Shown: positions 1 to 6,069 of the stretch, one piece after another
Layout: every line of letters begins with the position of its first letter
Position numbering within the stretch: position 1 is the stretch's first letter
DNA from: Gammaproteobacteria bacterium
Lineage (GTDB): Bacteria > Pseudomonadota > Gammaproteobacteria > Tenderiales > Tenderiaceae
Length of the DNA stretch: 6,877 bases
Assembly (NCBI GenBank): GCA_027001525.1
Contig: JALTMR010000149.1
Span: 1-6,877, forward strand
Reading direction: 5' to 3'
The notes under the pieces: generated by a model
Databases searched by the model: none
Told to the model about the DNA's origin: nothing
The model's input: the letters and a program-made list of their open reading frames with translations, nothing else
Program-made: the position numbers and the translations under genes

Positions 1-878
1 TGGGGATGGCGCTCAATGAGGGTGACCTGCCAGCCACGTCTGGCCAGGGCCCAGGCGCTGGCGCAGCCGGCCAGACCGGCCCCGATGACCACGGCGGTTT
101 TTGCCGCAGAAGGGGGGGCGAGGTTGCTCAGATCGAACCAGGGCCGGGGTGAGGGCAGCGGCTGACAGCCTCGAAACGTGCCCCGAATCATCTCTCGCTT
201 GCGGCCAAATCCCGGCTGCTTTTCGATGTCAAAGCCCACTGCCTGCAAACCTCTTCGCACGGCCCCGGCGGCGGTGAAGGTGCTGAAGGTGGTGTCTTTG
301 GTGCTCAGGCGGGCGATCTGGCCAAACAGCGCATCGCTCCACATGCCGGGGTTCTTGCTCGGTGCAAAGCCATCGAGAAACCAGGCATCGACCCCCATGC
401 CGCTGTGCAGTTCGCCATACATGTCAGCGGCATCGCCAAACATCAGCGTTAAGGTCACGCGGCCGCCGAGCAGCGAGCGGGTGTGGTGGCCATGCACCAG
501 CGGCGGGTAGACCTCGATCAGCTCATCGGCAAAAGGCTGGAGCGAAGGCCAGGCGCTGAGGGTCTTGCCCAGATCGGCCGGGCTCAGGGGGTGCTTTTCG
601 ACGCTGATGAAGTGGAGCTGCGCAGCAGCAGCGGCGTGTGCCTGCCACAGAGCGAGCGTGGCGAGAAAGTTAAGACCGGTGCCAAAGCCGGTCTCGGCAA
701 TCACAAAGTGCCTGCGCTCCCGCCAGCGCTCGGGCAGCCCGTTGGCCTGGAGAAAGACGTGGTGAGTCTCTTCCAGGCCGCCGTCGCTGTTGAAGTAGAT
801 GTCGCCAAACTGGCGGCTGGCCGGGGCTGTTGTCTGCCAGTCGAGCTGGGCGGGGATGATGGGGTGATAGGGGCTCAT
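1..878 (-). CDS. mnmC: MnmC, bifunctional tRNA mnm5s2U methyltransferase/FAD oxidoreductase, 5' part only
   Basis: Reading the minus strand from the ATG at 878 gives 292 residues with no stop before the window edge. The family is about 650 residues long, so more than half the gene lies outside. MnmC completes mnm5(s2)U at the wobble base of certain tRNAs in the cytosol: its FAD domain removes the carboxymethyl group from cmnm5U and its SAM domain methylates the product. The N-terminal methyltransferase domain shows the SAM loop ETGFGTGLNFL (residues 62-72) and the motif DAWFLDGFAPSKNP (164-177), with D169 at the expected catalytic position. The second domain begins with a Rossmann FAD-binding motif, VVIGAGLAGC (263-272). 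The frame is intact up to the edge. No strong ribosome binding site precedes the start, but the N-terminal sequence aligns with the usual beginning of the family. The gene is divergent from selO. Confidence 0.95.
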   Translation of the reverse strand, partial: MSPYHPIIPAQLDWQTTAPASRQFGDIYFNSDGGLEETHHVFLQANGLPERWRERRHFVIAETGFGTGLNFLATLALWQAHAAAAAQLHFISVEKHPLSPADLGKTLSAWPSLQPFADELIEVYPPLVHGHHTRSLLGGRVTLTLMFGDAADMYGELHSGMGVDAWFLDGFAPSKNPGMWSDALFGQIARLSTKDTTFSTFTAAGAVRRGLQAVGFDIEKQPGFGRKREMIRGTFRGCQPLPSPRPWFDLSNLAPPSAAKTAVVIGAGLAGCASAWALARRGWQVTLIERHP

Positions 879-914
879 GGCGGCGCGGCGAAATTATCCC
901 GTTGTTTTTCTGGG

Positions 915-945
915 TTGATCGGGGTGACCTTGGGCACGATTATAC
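915..945 (+). promoter_or_regulatory. Candidate selO promoter overlapping the mnmC -10 box
   Basis: TTGATC (915-920) and GATTAT (938-943) are separated by 17 bp, each matching four of six consensus bases. If used, transcription would start close to 950, where the selO ATG begins, giving little or no leader. No ribosome binding site is visible before that ATG, which is compatible with leaderless translation. The same bases form the TATAAT of the opposite strand. Confidence 0.25.
939..944 (-). promoter_or_regulatory. Candidate -10 box (TATAAT) for mnmC
   Basis: The minus strand reads a perfect TATAAT here, 60 bases before the mnmC start. A -35 at 17 bp spacing would lie near 962-967 and is poor (GGTTTG), inside the first codons of selO. 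The call therefore rests on the -10 box and its position in a divergent gap of only 71 bp. Confidence 0.4.
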
Positions 946-949
946 GGCG

Positions 950-2467
950 ATGAGGCCCGAACAAACCCCAAAGAAATTCCCAAAGAAATCCCTGGAACAG
1001 TTGCAGTTCGACAATGTTTACCTCGGCTTGCCGGCTGAATTTTACGATTACCGCTCTCCGGTTGCCCTGAAAAACCCCCGCCTGCTGAGTGTCAGTGAGA
1101 GTACTGCCGAGCTACTGGAGCTGCGCCCTGACCAGTGGCGGCGCAGTGACTGGGTGGCTTTGCTGGGCGGTGAGCGGCTGTTGGCGGGTATGGCCCCTGC
1201 GGCCATGTGTTATGCCGGCCACCAGTTTGGCCACTACGTGCCGCGCCTGGGGGATGGTCGGGCGCTGTTGCTGGGGCAGGTCAAGACCAGCCGGGGGGCG
1301 CGCTGGGATCTGCATCTCAAGGGCAGCGGGCCAACGCTCTATTCCCGGGGAGGGGATGGCCGGGCGGTGCTGCGTTCCTCTATTCGGGAGTATCTGTGCA
1401 GCGAGGCGATGCATGGGCTGGGCATTGCCACGACGCGGGCGCTGTGCCTGATAGGGAGCGACGAGCCGGTCTACCGGGAGCAGTGCGAATCTGCAGCCAT
1501 GGTGGTGCGCGTGGCGCAGAGCCATATTCGCTTTGGCAGTTTTGAGTATTGCTACTACAACGGCCAGCACGATTCGCTGCGTCGCCTGGCGGATTACGTC
1601 ATCGATCACCACTACCCCGAACTGGCGGCTGCCGAGAACCGCTTTGAGGCCCTGCTGCTGCGGGTGGCGGAGCGCACGGCGGCACTGATCGCTCAGTGGC
1701 AGGGTGTGGGCTTTGCCCACGGGGTGATGAACAGCGACAACATGTCCATCCTGGGGCTGACGCTCGATTACGGCCCCTTCGGGTTTCTGGATACTTATGA
1801 GGCGGGCCACCAGTGCAATCAGTCTGACCACCAGGGCCGCTACGCCTTCCACAAACAGCCGGAGATCGGTCTGTTCAACATCAGTTGCCTGGCCCAGGCG
1901 ATGGTGCCGCTGTTGTCGAATGACAAAAAAGAGGCGGTGGCCAGGGCCACGTCGTCTTTCGACACCTATCGCACGGCCTACCAGCGTCAGCATGAGGCGG
2001 TGATCAGAGCCAAGCTGGGTCTGTTGGATGTGCGGGCGGGAGATGTGGCGCTCTGGGACAGCTTGTTGGCGCTGATGGAAAAGCGGGTCGATTTCACCCG
2101 TTTTTTTCGGGCGCTGTCCCGTTTTGACCGCCACGACAGCGGAGCCAATCGGGCGCTACAGGAGATGTTCGGCGATGGTGAGGGTTTTGATAGCTGGGCG
2201 AAGGCCTATGCCCGGCGTCTGGCCCAGGAGCAGAGCGATGATGAGGCCCGCTGCCGGCGCATGAACCGGGTCAATCCCAAATACGTGCTGCGCAACTATC
2301 TGGCCGAGGCGGCTATTCGCCAGGCGGAAGATGAGGCCGACAGCAGCGAGGTGAACCGGCTGTTGGCGCTGCTGCGCCGGCCCTATGACGAGCAGCCGGC
2401 GCTGGCTCACTACGCCGACTCGCCGCCCCCCTCGGCCCGGTCTGTTACGGTCAGCTGTTCATCGTAG
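950..2467 (+). CDS. selO: SelO (YdiU) protein adenylyltransferase (AMPylase)
   Basis: SelO has a protein-kinase fold that binds ATP in a flipped orientation and transfers AMP to Ser/Thr/Tyr of target proteins; it is linked to redox stress. From the ATG at 950 the product is 505 residues, against about 480 in E. coli. An in-frame TTG at 902 also lacks a ribosome binding site and would add 16 unlikely residues. Expected catalytic residues are present: K124 in HLKGSG, E147, R187 in RVAQSHIRFG, D263 and N264 in HGVMNSDNMSILG, and metal-binding D273 in DYGPFGF. Cys289 (QCNQSDHQGRY) and Cys503 in the terminal Cys-Ser-Ser match the pair reported to form a regulatory disulfide in E. coli SelO. Cys503 replaces the selenocysteine of animal homologues. 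A 12-bp tandem duplication lies near the N-terminus. The gene ends 5 bp from the end of a convergent Nudix gene. Confidence 0.95.
   Translation: MRPEQTPKKFPKKSLEQLQFDNVYLGLPAEFYDYRSPVALKNPRLLSVSESTAELLELRPDQWRRSDWVALLGGERLLAGMAPAAMCYAGHQFGHYVPRLGDGRALLLGQVKTSRGARWDLHLKGSGPTLYSRGGDGRAVLRSSIREYLCSEAMHGLGIATTRALCLIGSDEPVYREQCESAAMVVRVAQSHIRFGSFEYCYYNGQHDSLRRLADYVIDHHYPELAAAENRFEALLLRVAERTAALIAQWQGVGFAHGVMNSDNMSILGLTLDYGPFGFLDTYEAGHQCNQSDHQGRYAFHKQPEIGLFNISCLAQAMVPLLSNDKKEAVARATSSFDTYRTAYQRQHEAVIRAKLGLLDVRAGDVALWDSLLALMEKRVDFTRFFRALSRFDRHDSGANRALQEMFGDGEGFDSWAKAYARRLAQEQSDDEARCRRMNRVNPKYVLRNYLAEAAIRQAEDEADSSEVNRLLALLRRPYDEQPALAHYADSPPPSARSVTVSCSS
967..990 (+). repeat. Two tandem 12-bp copies within the start of selO
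   Basis: CCCAAAGAAATT is followed directly by CCCAAAGAAATC, differing only in the last base. The duplication is in frame and yields two P-K-K-(F/S) units in the variable N-terminal extension, ahead of the conserved fold. Confidence 0.8.
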
Positions 2468-2472
2468 CCGGG

Positions 2473-3018
2473 TTAATATTTCAGTTCGCGGGTTTTTCTC
2501 AGCATTCGTTGAATGGAGGCGTCGCTGGCCAGGGTTTCTATCTCATCCAGCGGCACCCAGGCCAGTTCGTTGGACTCCTCGCTCACCACCAGCGGGGCGT
2601 TGCGGTCAGCTTCGAGCAAAAAGCGGATGTCGTAATGGTAGTGGTCGGGCTCGTCCTTACGGGCAGGAATGAGGTGGACATCCACATCGAAGACCTCCTC
2701 GCTGACGGCGCGAATCTCCTCAATACCCGACTCCTCAAACGCCTCGCGCAAAGCGACCTCCAGGGTGTTGGATTCACCATCCGAGTGGCCTCCGAGTTGC
2801 AGCCAGCGGTCGAGTTTGCGGTGGTGGGTCAGCAGGGCATGGCTGCGCTCCTGGTCGACAATCCAGGCTGAGCCGGTGATGTGGCCGATGCTCAATGTGT
2901 GATCAAAGCAGTTTTTGTGCTGTGCCACAAACTCCAGAATGTCGAGCAGCATGAGGGCTTCGGTTTCGTCGATGGGGGAGTGCTGGCTTAGTTTGTCTTG
3001 CAGAATTTGTCTGTGCAT
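2473..3018 (-). CDS. Nudix hydrolase of the GGHxDGD/E subfamily
   Basis: A 181-residue cytosolic protein. Nudix enzymes hydrolyse nucleoside diphosphates linked to another group using a metal-binding helix. The box runs from G77 to I99 with REAFEESGI at 91-99. The catalytic-helix acids E92, E95 and E96 are present, but the Glu normally six residues after the first Gly is S83, with Glu at the preceding position (E82). The GGHSDGE context preceded by RKLDRWLQL resembles a known Nudix group with GGHADGD at this point, so this looks like a subfamily trait rather than damage. An N-terminal helix-rich stretch (residues 1-40) precedes the fold. The substrate cannot be inferred. The gene lies 70 bp downstream of cheV on the same strand and may share its transcript, though a possible own -10 box sits in the gap. 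It converges on selO. Confidence 0.87.
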   Translation of the reverse strand: MHRQILQDKLSQHSPIDETEALMLLDILEFVAQHKNCFDHTLSIGHITGSAWIVDQERSHALLTHHRKLDRWLQLGGHSDGESNTLEVALREAFEESGIEEIRAVSEEVFDVDVHLIPARKDEPDHYHYDIRFLLEADRNAPLVVSEESNELAWVPLDEIETLASDASIQRMLRKTRELKY

Positions 3019-3049
3019 CGCTCACTACGGATTCGGTTTTGGAGGGGCG

Positions 3050-3055
3050 ATTGTA
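3050..3055 (-). promoter_or_regulatory. Possible -10 box (TACAAT) before the Nudix gene
   Basis: The minus strand reads TACAAT, five of six consensus bases, 32 bases upstream of the ATG at 3018, in the cheV-Nudix gap. No convincing -35 stands 16-18 bp upstream. It could allow the Nudix gene to be expressed apart from cheV. Confidence 0.25.
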
Positions 3056-3088
3056 GCACTTGAGGGCGGTGTGGCTTAGCGAGGCGGT

Positions 3089-4027
3089 TCAGTGGGCCAA
3101 TACGGTGCGAAGTCCGTTGAGCACCTCGTCGGCCAGCAGCTCGGGAACAAATTTTGTCAGCGTTTTGTTGGCCCCGGCCTGGCGCGCCAGTTCGGCATTG
3201 ACCTCGCCGTCGAGGGAGGTGTGCAGCAGTACGTAGACGCCGCCACAGTGGGGGTTGCTACGAATTTCCCGCGTTAGCTGGTAGCCGTCCATCTCCGGCA
3301 TCTCGATATCGGACAGCACCAGCGGAATGCGTTCACTCAGGGTGGCGCAGTCGGCGGCGGTGGCTTCGATAATGTCCAGCGCCTGTCGTCCGTCACGGGC
3401 CACGAAGTAGGGGATGCCGGTGTCGTCCAGGGTTCGGGTGGTCTGGGTCCTGGCGATGGCCGAGTCATCCACCACCAGCACCAGGCGGTTCCCCAGGCGG
3501 GCTTTGAGTTCCGGTTCAATATGGGCGTTGCTGACGGTTTCTTCGTTGCCGGGGGAGCTTTCGCCGAGGATGCGCTCAACGTCGAGAATTTGAATCAACG
3601 CGTCGTCCTGGCGGATAACGCCAGTGATGTAGCTGTTCCCGGCCCCCCTGGGTGGCGGCAGAATGTCCTGCCACTGCTTGACGATTATGCGCTCCACTGC
3701 GCTGACGAGAAAGCCGCGGGTGTGGCGATTGAACTCGGCGATGATGACTTTGTATCTGGTCAGGTCGGCGTGCTGTTCTATGCCCCGGCGGCCGATGGCC
3801 ATGGTCAGATCGATGATGGGAATCGCCCGGTCACGCAACTCTGCCACCCCTCTGACCACCGGACTGGCCTGAGGAATCTGGGTCAGGTGAGGGCAGGCGA
3901 TGATCTCTTTTACCTTCAGTATGTTGATGCCAAAGAGTTGCTGATTGTCGAGACGGAACAGCAGCAGCTCCAGCCGATGAGCGGCTGAATGTTTGCTTTG
4001 ACCCGGTGTGGCGGCGTGGCGCGTCAT
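3089..4027 (-). CDS. cheV: CheV chemotaxis coupling protein (CheW domain plus receiver)
   Basis: A 312-residue soluble protein of the usual CheV length and order. The CheW-like domain covers about residues 16-155 (HRLELLLFRLDNQQLFGINILKVKE start, VVRGVAELRDRAIPIIDL in the middle). It would couple chemoreceptors to the CheA kinase. The receiver domain covers about 181-310 with acid pair D187/D188, phospho-acceptor D240 in LSDIEMPEMDG, switch T270, and Lys292 in TKF (Phe replaces the usual Pro, which I recall as common in CheV). CheA can phosphorylate this domain and so tune adaptation. All receiver residues are intact, unlike the response regulator further along the window. No other chemotaxis or flagellar gene is in view, so it is an orphan copy here. 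The start at 4027 has only a weak GGAT-like ribosome site but fits the family N-terminus. Confidence 0.94.
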   Translation of the reverse strand: MTRHAATPGQSKHSAAHRLELLLFRLDNQQLFGINILKVKEIIACPHLTQIPQASPVVRGVAELRDRAIPIIDLTMAIGRRGIEQHADLTRYKVIIAEFNRHTRGFLVSAVERIIVKQWQDILPPPRGAGNSYITGVIRQDDALIQILDVERILGESSPGNEETVSNAHIEPELKARLGNRLVLVVDDSAIARTQTTRTLDDTGIPYFVARDGRQALDIIEATAADCATLSERIPLVLSDIEMPEMDGYQLTREIRSNPHCGGVYVLLHTSLDGEVNAELARQAGANKTLTKFVPELLADEVLNGLRTVLAH

Positions 4028-4142
4028 GATCTGATCCGTGGTGATGGTAGGAGGGTTTTCGGTTTTGAACGGGCTTTCTTGAGGTGCTTGTGGGGGGAGG
4101 CGCCAGCGCAGACCGGCGTCAAATCGGCCTATGTCGACTATT

Positions 4143-4188
4143 TTGTTAAGTATCTATGGTTTTGATAGACAGGAATGTCTAATATAGC
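4143..4188 (+). promoter_or_regulatory. AT-rich promoter region of ppiB
   Basis: A sharp AT-rich stretch stands in GC-rich surroundings about 80-125 bases before the ppiB start. Candidate -35 boxes are TTGTTA (4143-4148) and TTGATA (4162-4167); candidate -10 boxes are TAATAT (4180-4185) and TATAGC (4183-4188). The best pair, TTGATA with TATAGC, has a short 15-bp spacer, so the exact promoter is uncertain. Confidence 0.4.
4166..4181. promoter_or_regulatory. Perfect dyad TAGACA-GGAA-TGTCTA, operator candidate
   Basis: The six-base arms are exact reverse complements around a 4-base centre. The dyad lies between the candidate -35 and -10 boxes of the ppiB promoter and in the shared cheV/ppiB divergent region. 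No run of T follows it, so it does not look like a terminator. I cannot assign a regulator. Confidence 0.45.
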
Positions 4189-4267
4189 GGGAAGAACGGG
4201 GGCCCAGGTCTGGATCTGTCATGCCGGTGCGGAGTCCGAGCAACCTTTATATATCAGGAAATTAAGT

Positions 4268-4756
4268 ATGGTTATTTTTTCTACCAATATGGGTGATATC
4301 ACCATCGAACTCTTCCCGGAAGAGGCGCCAGTGACGGTCGAGAATTTTCTCAAATACGTTGATGACGGCTTCTTTGACGGCACTATTTTCCATCGTGTTA
4401 TTCCCGGCTTCATGATCCAGGGCGGTGGTTTTACCGCAGACATGGCGCAAAAGCCGACGCGGGAGACCATCAAGAATGAAGCCGATAACGGGCTGAAGAA
4501 TGAGCGCGGCACCCTCTCCATGGCGAGGACCAATGTGGTCGATAGCGCCACCTCTCAGTTTTTTCTCAACGTGGCGGACAACGCCTTTCTTGACCACGGC
4601 AGCCGTGACTTTGGTTACGCTGTTTTCGCCAAGGTGGTGGATGGCATGGATGTGGCGGATCAGATTGCAGCGGTGAAGACGGGTAACAAGGGGGGGCATC
4701 AGGATGTCCCTGTGGAGCCTGTTATCATCAACTCCGCCCGTCGTAAAAGCGAATAA
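4268..4756 (+). CDS. ppiB: Cyclophilin-type peptidyl-prolyl cis-trans isomerase B
   Basis: A 162-residue protein that interconverts cis and trans Xaa-Pro bonds and assists folding; with no signal peptide it is predicted cytosolic. Length matches E. coli PpiB (about 164). Landmarks include [20 protein letters not shown] near the N-terminus, [13 protein letters not shown] (41-53) with catalytic Arg43, SMART (84-88), SATSQFFLN (93-101) and [15 protein letters not shown] (115-129). The start at 4268 is fixed by AGGAA at 4256-4260, seven bases upstream. An in-frame ATG at 4175 would add 31 non-conserved residues, lies inside the promoter-like dyad and has no properly spaced ribosome site. The gene is followed after 37 bp by a Nudix gene on the same strand with no terminator between, a probable operon. 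Confidence 0.95.
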   Translation: MVIFSTNMGDITIELFPEEAPVTVENFLKYVDDGFFDGTIFHRVIPGFMIQGGGFTADMAQKPTRETIKNEADNGLKNERGTLSMARTNVVDSATSQFFLNVADNAFLDHGSRDFGYAVFAKVVDGMDVADQIAAVKTGNKGGHQDVPVEPVIINSARRKSE

Positions 4757-4793
4757 GTTCGGCGGCGGGGCGCGGATGGTCTATAGGTAGAGA

Positions 4794-5222
4794 ATGCGAA
4801 ACAATCCTCTCTCTTCCGGCGTTGTTGTGGTGCGTTATGTTGACGGCACGCTGCGCTTTCTCCTGCTAAGAGCCTATCAGTACTGGGACTTTCCCAAGGG
4901 CATTGTGGAGAAAGGCGAAGTGCCGTTCGCTGCCGCTTTGCGCGAGGTGGAGGAGGAGACAACCCTTACCGACCTGAATTTTAACTGGGGTCAGGACTTC
5001 TACGAAACGCCGCCCTACGGGCCGTTCCGCAAGGTCGCTCGTTACTACATTGCCGAATCGCCGCAGGGGGAGGTCTTTTTGCCCGACAGCCCCGAGCTGG
5101 GGCGGCCCGAGCATGAAGAGTTTGGCTGGGTGGAGTACAGGCAGGCCTTTGATATGGCCTCGCCCCGCGTGCAGTCGGTGCTGGCCTGGGCCCAGCGGAT
5201 GCTGGGGCAAAAGACGAAATGA
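4794..5222 (+). CDS. Nudix hydrolase, probable Ap4A-type bis(5'-nucleosyl)-tetraphosphatase
   Basis: A 142-residue single-domain protein. WDFPKGIVEKGE (31-42) is typical of asymmetric Ap4A hydrolases, which split diadenosine tetraphosphate into ATP and AMP and limit this stress nucleotide in the cytosol. The Nudix box runs from G36 through E42, R50, E51, E54 and E55 to L58, so all acidic metal ligands are present. The conserved Gly near its end is replaced by Thr57 (EETTL instead of EExGL). The segment PPYGPFRKVARYYIAE (73-88) fits the strand that follows the catalytic helix. AGG at 4785-4787 lies six bases before the ATG. It follows ppiB by 37 bp and is likely co-transcribed. The substrate is inferred from motif resemblance only; RppH-like RNA pyrophosphatases share the FPKG motif but are usually longer. 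Confidence 0.86.
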   Translation: MRNNPLSSGVVVVRYVDGTLRFLLLRAYQYWDFPKGIVEKGEVPFAAALREVEEETTLTDLNFNWGQDFYETPPYGPFRKVARYYIAESPQGEVFLPDSPELGRPEHEEFGWVEYRQAFDMASPRVQSVLAWAQRMLGQKTK

Positions 5223-5230
5223 ATGATTAG

Positions 5231-5287
5231 ATCCCCCGCCCGATGATGACCCGCGGGGGGTACTGAATAGAGAGCAGTAGATTTTTT
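5231..5287 (+). terminator. Hairpin region after the Nudix gene, possible weak terminator
   Basis: CCCCCGC (5233-5239) pairs with GCGGGGG (5253-5259) over a 13-base loop, with A5231/T5261 and a T-G pair extending it. Next to it TACTG (5261-5265) pairs with CAGTA (5275-5279), followed by ATTTTTT (5281-5287). Only the weaker hairpin is next to the T run, so termination efficiency is doubtful. Confidence 0.35.
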
Positions 5288-5343
5288 ACGGCCCTTTGCC
5301 CGCCGATTGAGGCAGGGGTAGTCATGGATGACAGGAGATTTGT

Positions 5344-6069
5344 ATGCGTGTGGCAATTATCGACAACGACGTGGCTCAAGCAGATTATCTGGAGATGAGC
5401 CTGCGCCAGATCGGTTGCAGCAGTCATGTTTTTGAAAGTGCCAAAGAGGCCCTGAGAGCGTTCCAGAGGGAGAGTTACGAGCTGATTCTGCTGGAGTGGG
5501 TGCTGCCCGATCTGGGGGGGGATGAGGTGCTGGCCTGGATCCGGGAGCACCTTGACTGGCAGGTGCCGGTTATTTTCGTTACACAATACAGTGGGTCGGA
5601 GAATCTGGTGCGCGCGCTGGGGCGTGGCGCTGATGATTTTATCGCCAAATCGGCGGCCAGGGCCGAGTTGCTGGCGCGTATCCAGGCGGTGTTGCGCCGT
5701 GCCTCCGGCATCGATCCGGCCAGTAAAGTGCTTGATTGTGGGCACCATGTGATCGATATGGAGCGTCGCGAAATTACGCTGGATGGCCAGAAGGTGGCAT
5801 TGACGCAGAAGGAGTTCGATCTGGCCTCTTTTCTGTTTCGCCACCACGGCAGGCTGTTATCGCGGGCGCATTTGATGGAGGCCGTGTGGGGCCACGGGGA
5901 TGAGATGAACACCCGCACGCTGGATACCCACATCAGCCGTCTGCGCAAGAAATTGCAGATCAATGCCGACAAGGGCTGGCGCTTGAGTTCGGTCTATCAT
6001 CACGGTTATCGCCTGGAGGCGGTGGATACACCTGCCGAGGCGACACCGGAGCTGGCCGAGTTGCCCTGA
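5344..6069 (+). CDS. OmpR/PhoB-family response regulator with a degenerate phospho-acceptor site
   Basis: A 241-residue DNA-binding regulator. The receiver domain is at about residues 1-120 and the winged-helix effector at about 128-226 (LTQKEFDLASFLF, TRTLDTHISRLRKKL, GWRLSSVYHHGYRLE). The fold is normal, but residue 51, where the phosphorylated Asp belongs (LLEWVLPD), is Glu. The acid pair reads D7-N8 (IIDND), so one metal-binding acid is Asn. Switch T80 and Lys102 are kept; the Pro after the Lys is Ser. Such changes suggest it does not use normal aspartyl phosphorylation and may be constitutively active or controlled otherwise. A clear ribosome site, AGGAG at 5333-5337, stands six bases before the ATG. 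There is no neighbouring histidine kinase. A 15-residue Pro/Glu/Ala-rich tail follows the DNA-binding domain. The target genes are unknown. Confidence 0.93.
   Translation: MRVAIIDNDVAQADYLEMSLRQIGCSSHVFESAKEALRAFQRESYELILLEWVLPDLGGDEVLAWIREHLDWQVPVIFVTQYSGSENLVRALGRGADDFIAKSAARAELLARIQAVLRRASGIDPASKVLDCGHHVIDMERREITLDGQKVALTQKEFDLASFLFRHHGRLLSRAHLMEAVWGHGDEMNTRTLDTHISRLRKKLQINADKGWRLSSVYHHGYRLEAVDTPAEATPELAELP

Noticed and set aside
902..949. TTG start for selO at 902
   Set aside because: There is no ribosome site, the added residues are not conserved, and it would cover the divergent promoter. ATG 950 is simpler, though not proven.
483..953. Plus-strand open frame of 156 codons at the left end
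   Set aside because: It is opposite mnmC, whose SAM-binding and catalytic motifs are clear on the minus strand.
1112..2134. Open frame of 340 codons antisense to selO
   Set aside because: It lies fully opposite the strongly conserved SelO coding region, has low-complexity His/Arg/Gln-rich composition and no recognisable domain. Long antisense frames are common in GC-rich genes.
2456..2467. Selenocysteine codon at the SelO C-terminus
   Set aside because: The codon is TGT for Cys, followed by two Ser codons and TAG. No in-frame TGA is present, so this is the ordinary bacterial Cys form.
4175..4267. Longer ppiB start at ATG 4175
   Set aside because: The extra 31 residues are not cyclophilin-like, the ATG sits inside the promoter-like dyad, and the well-spaced AGGAA favours ATG 4268.
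5227..5847. Open frame of 206 codons antisense to the response regulator
   Set aside because: It mirrors the receiver coding sequence, resembles no family I know, and ends in the hairpin region. It is a shadow frame.
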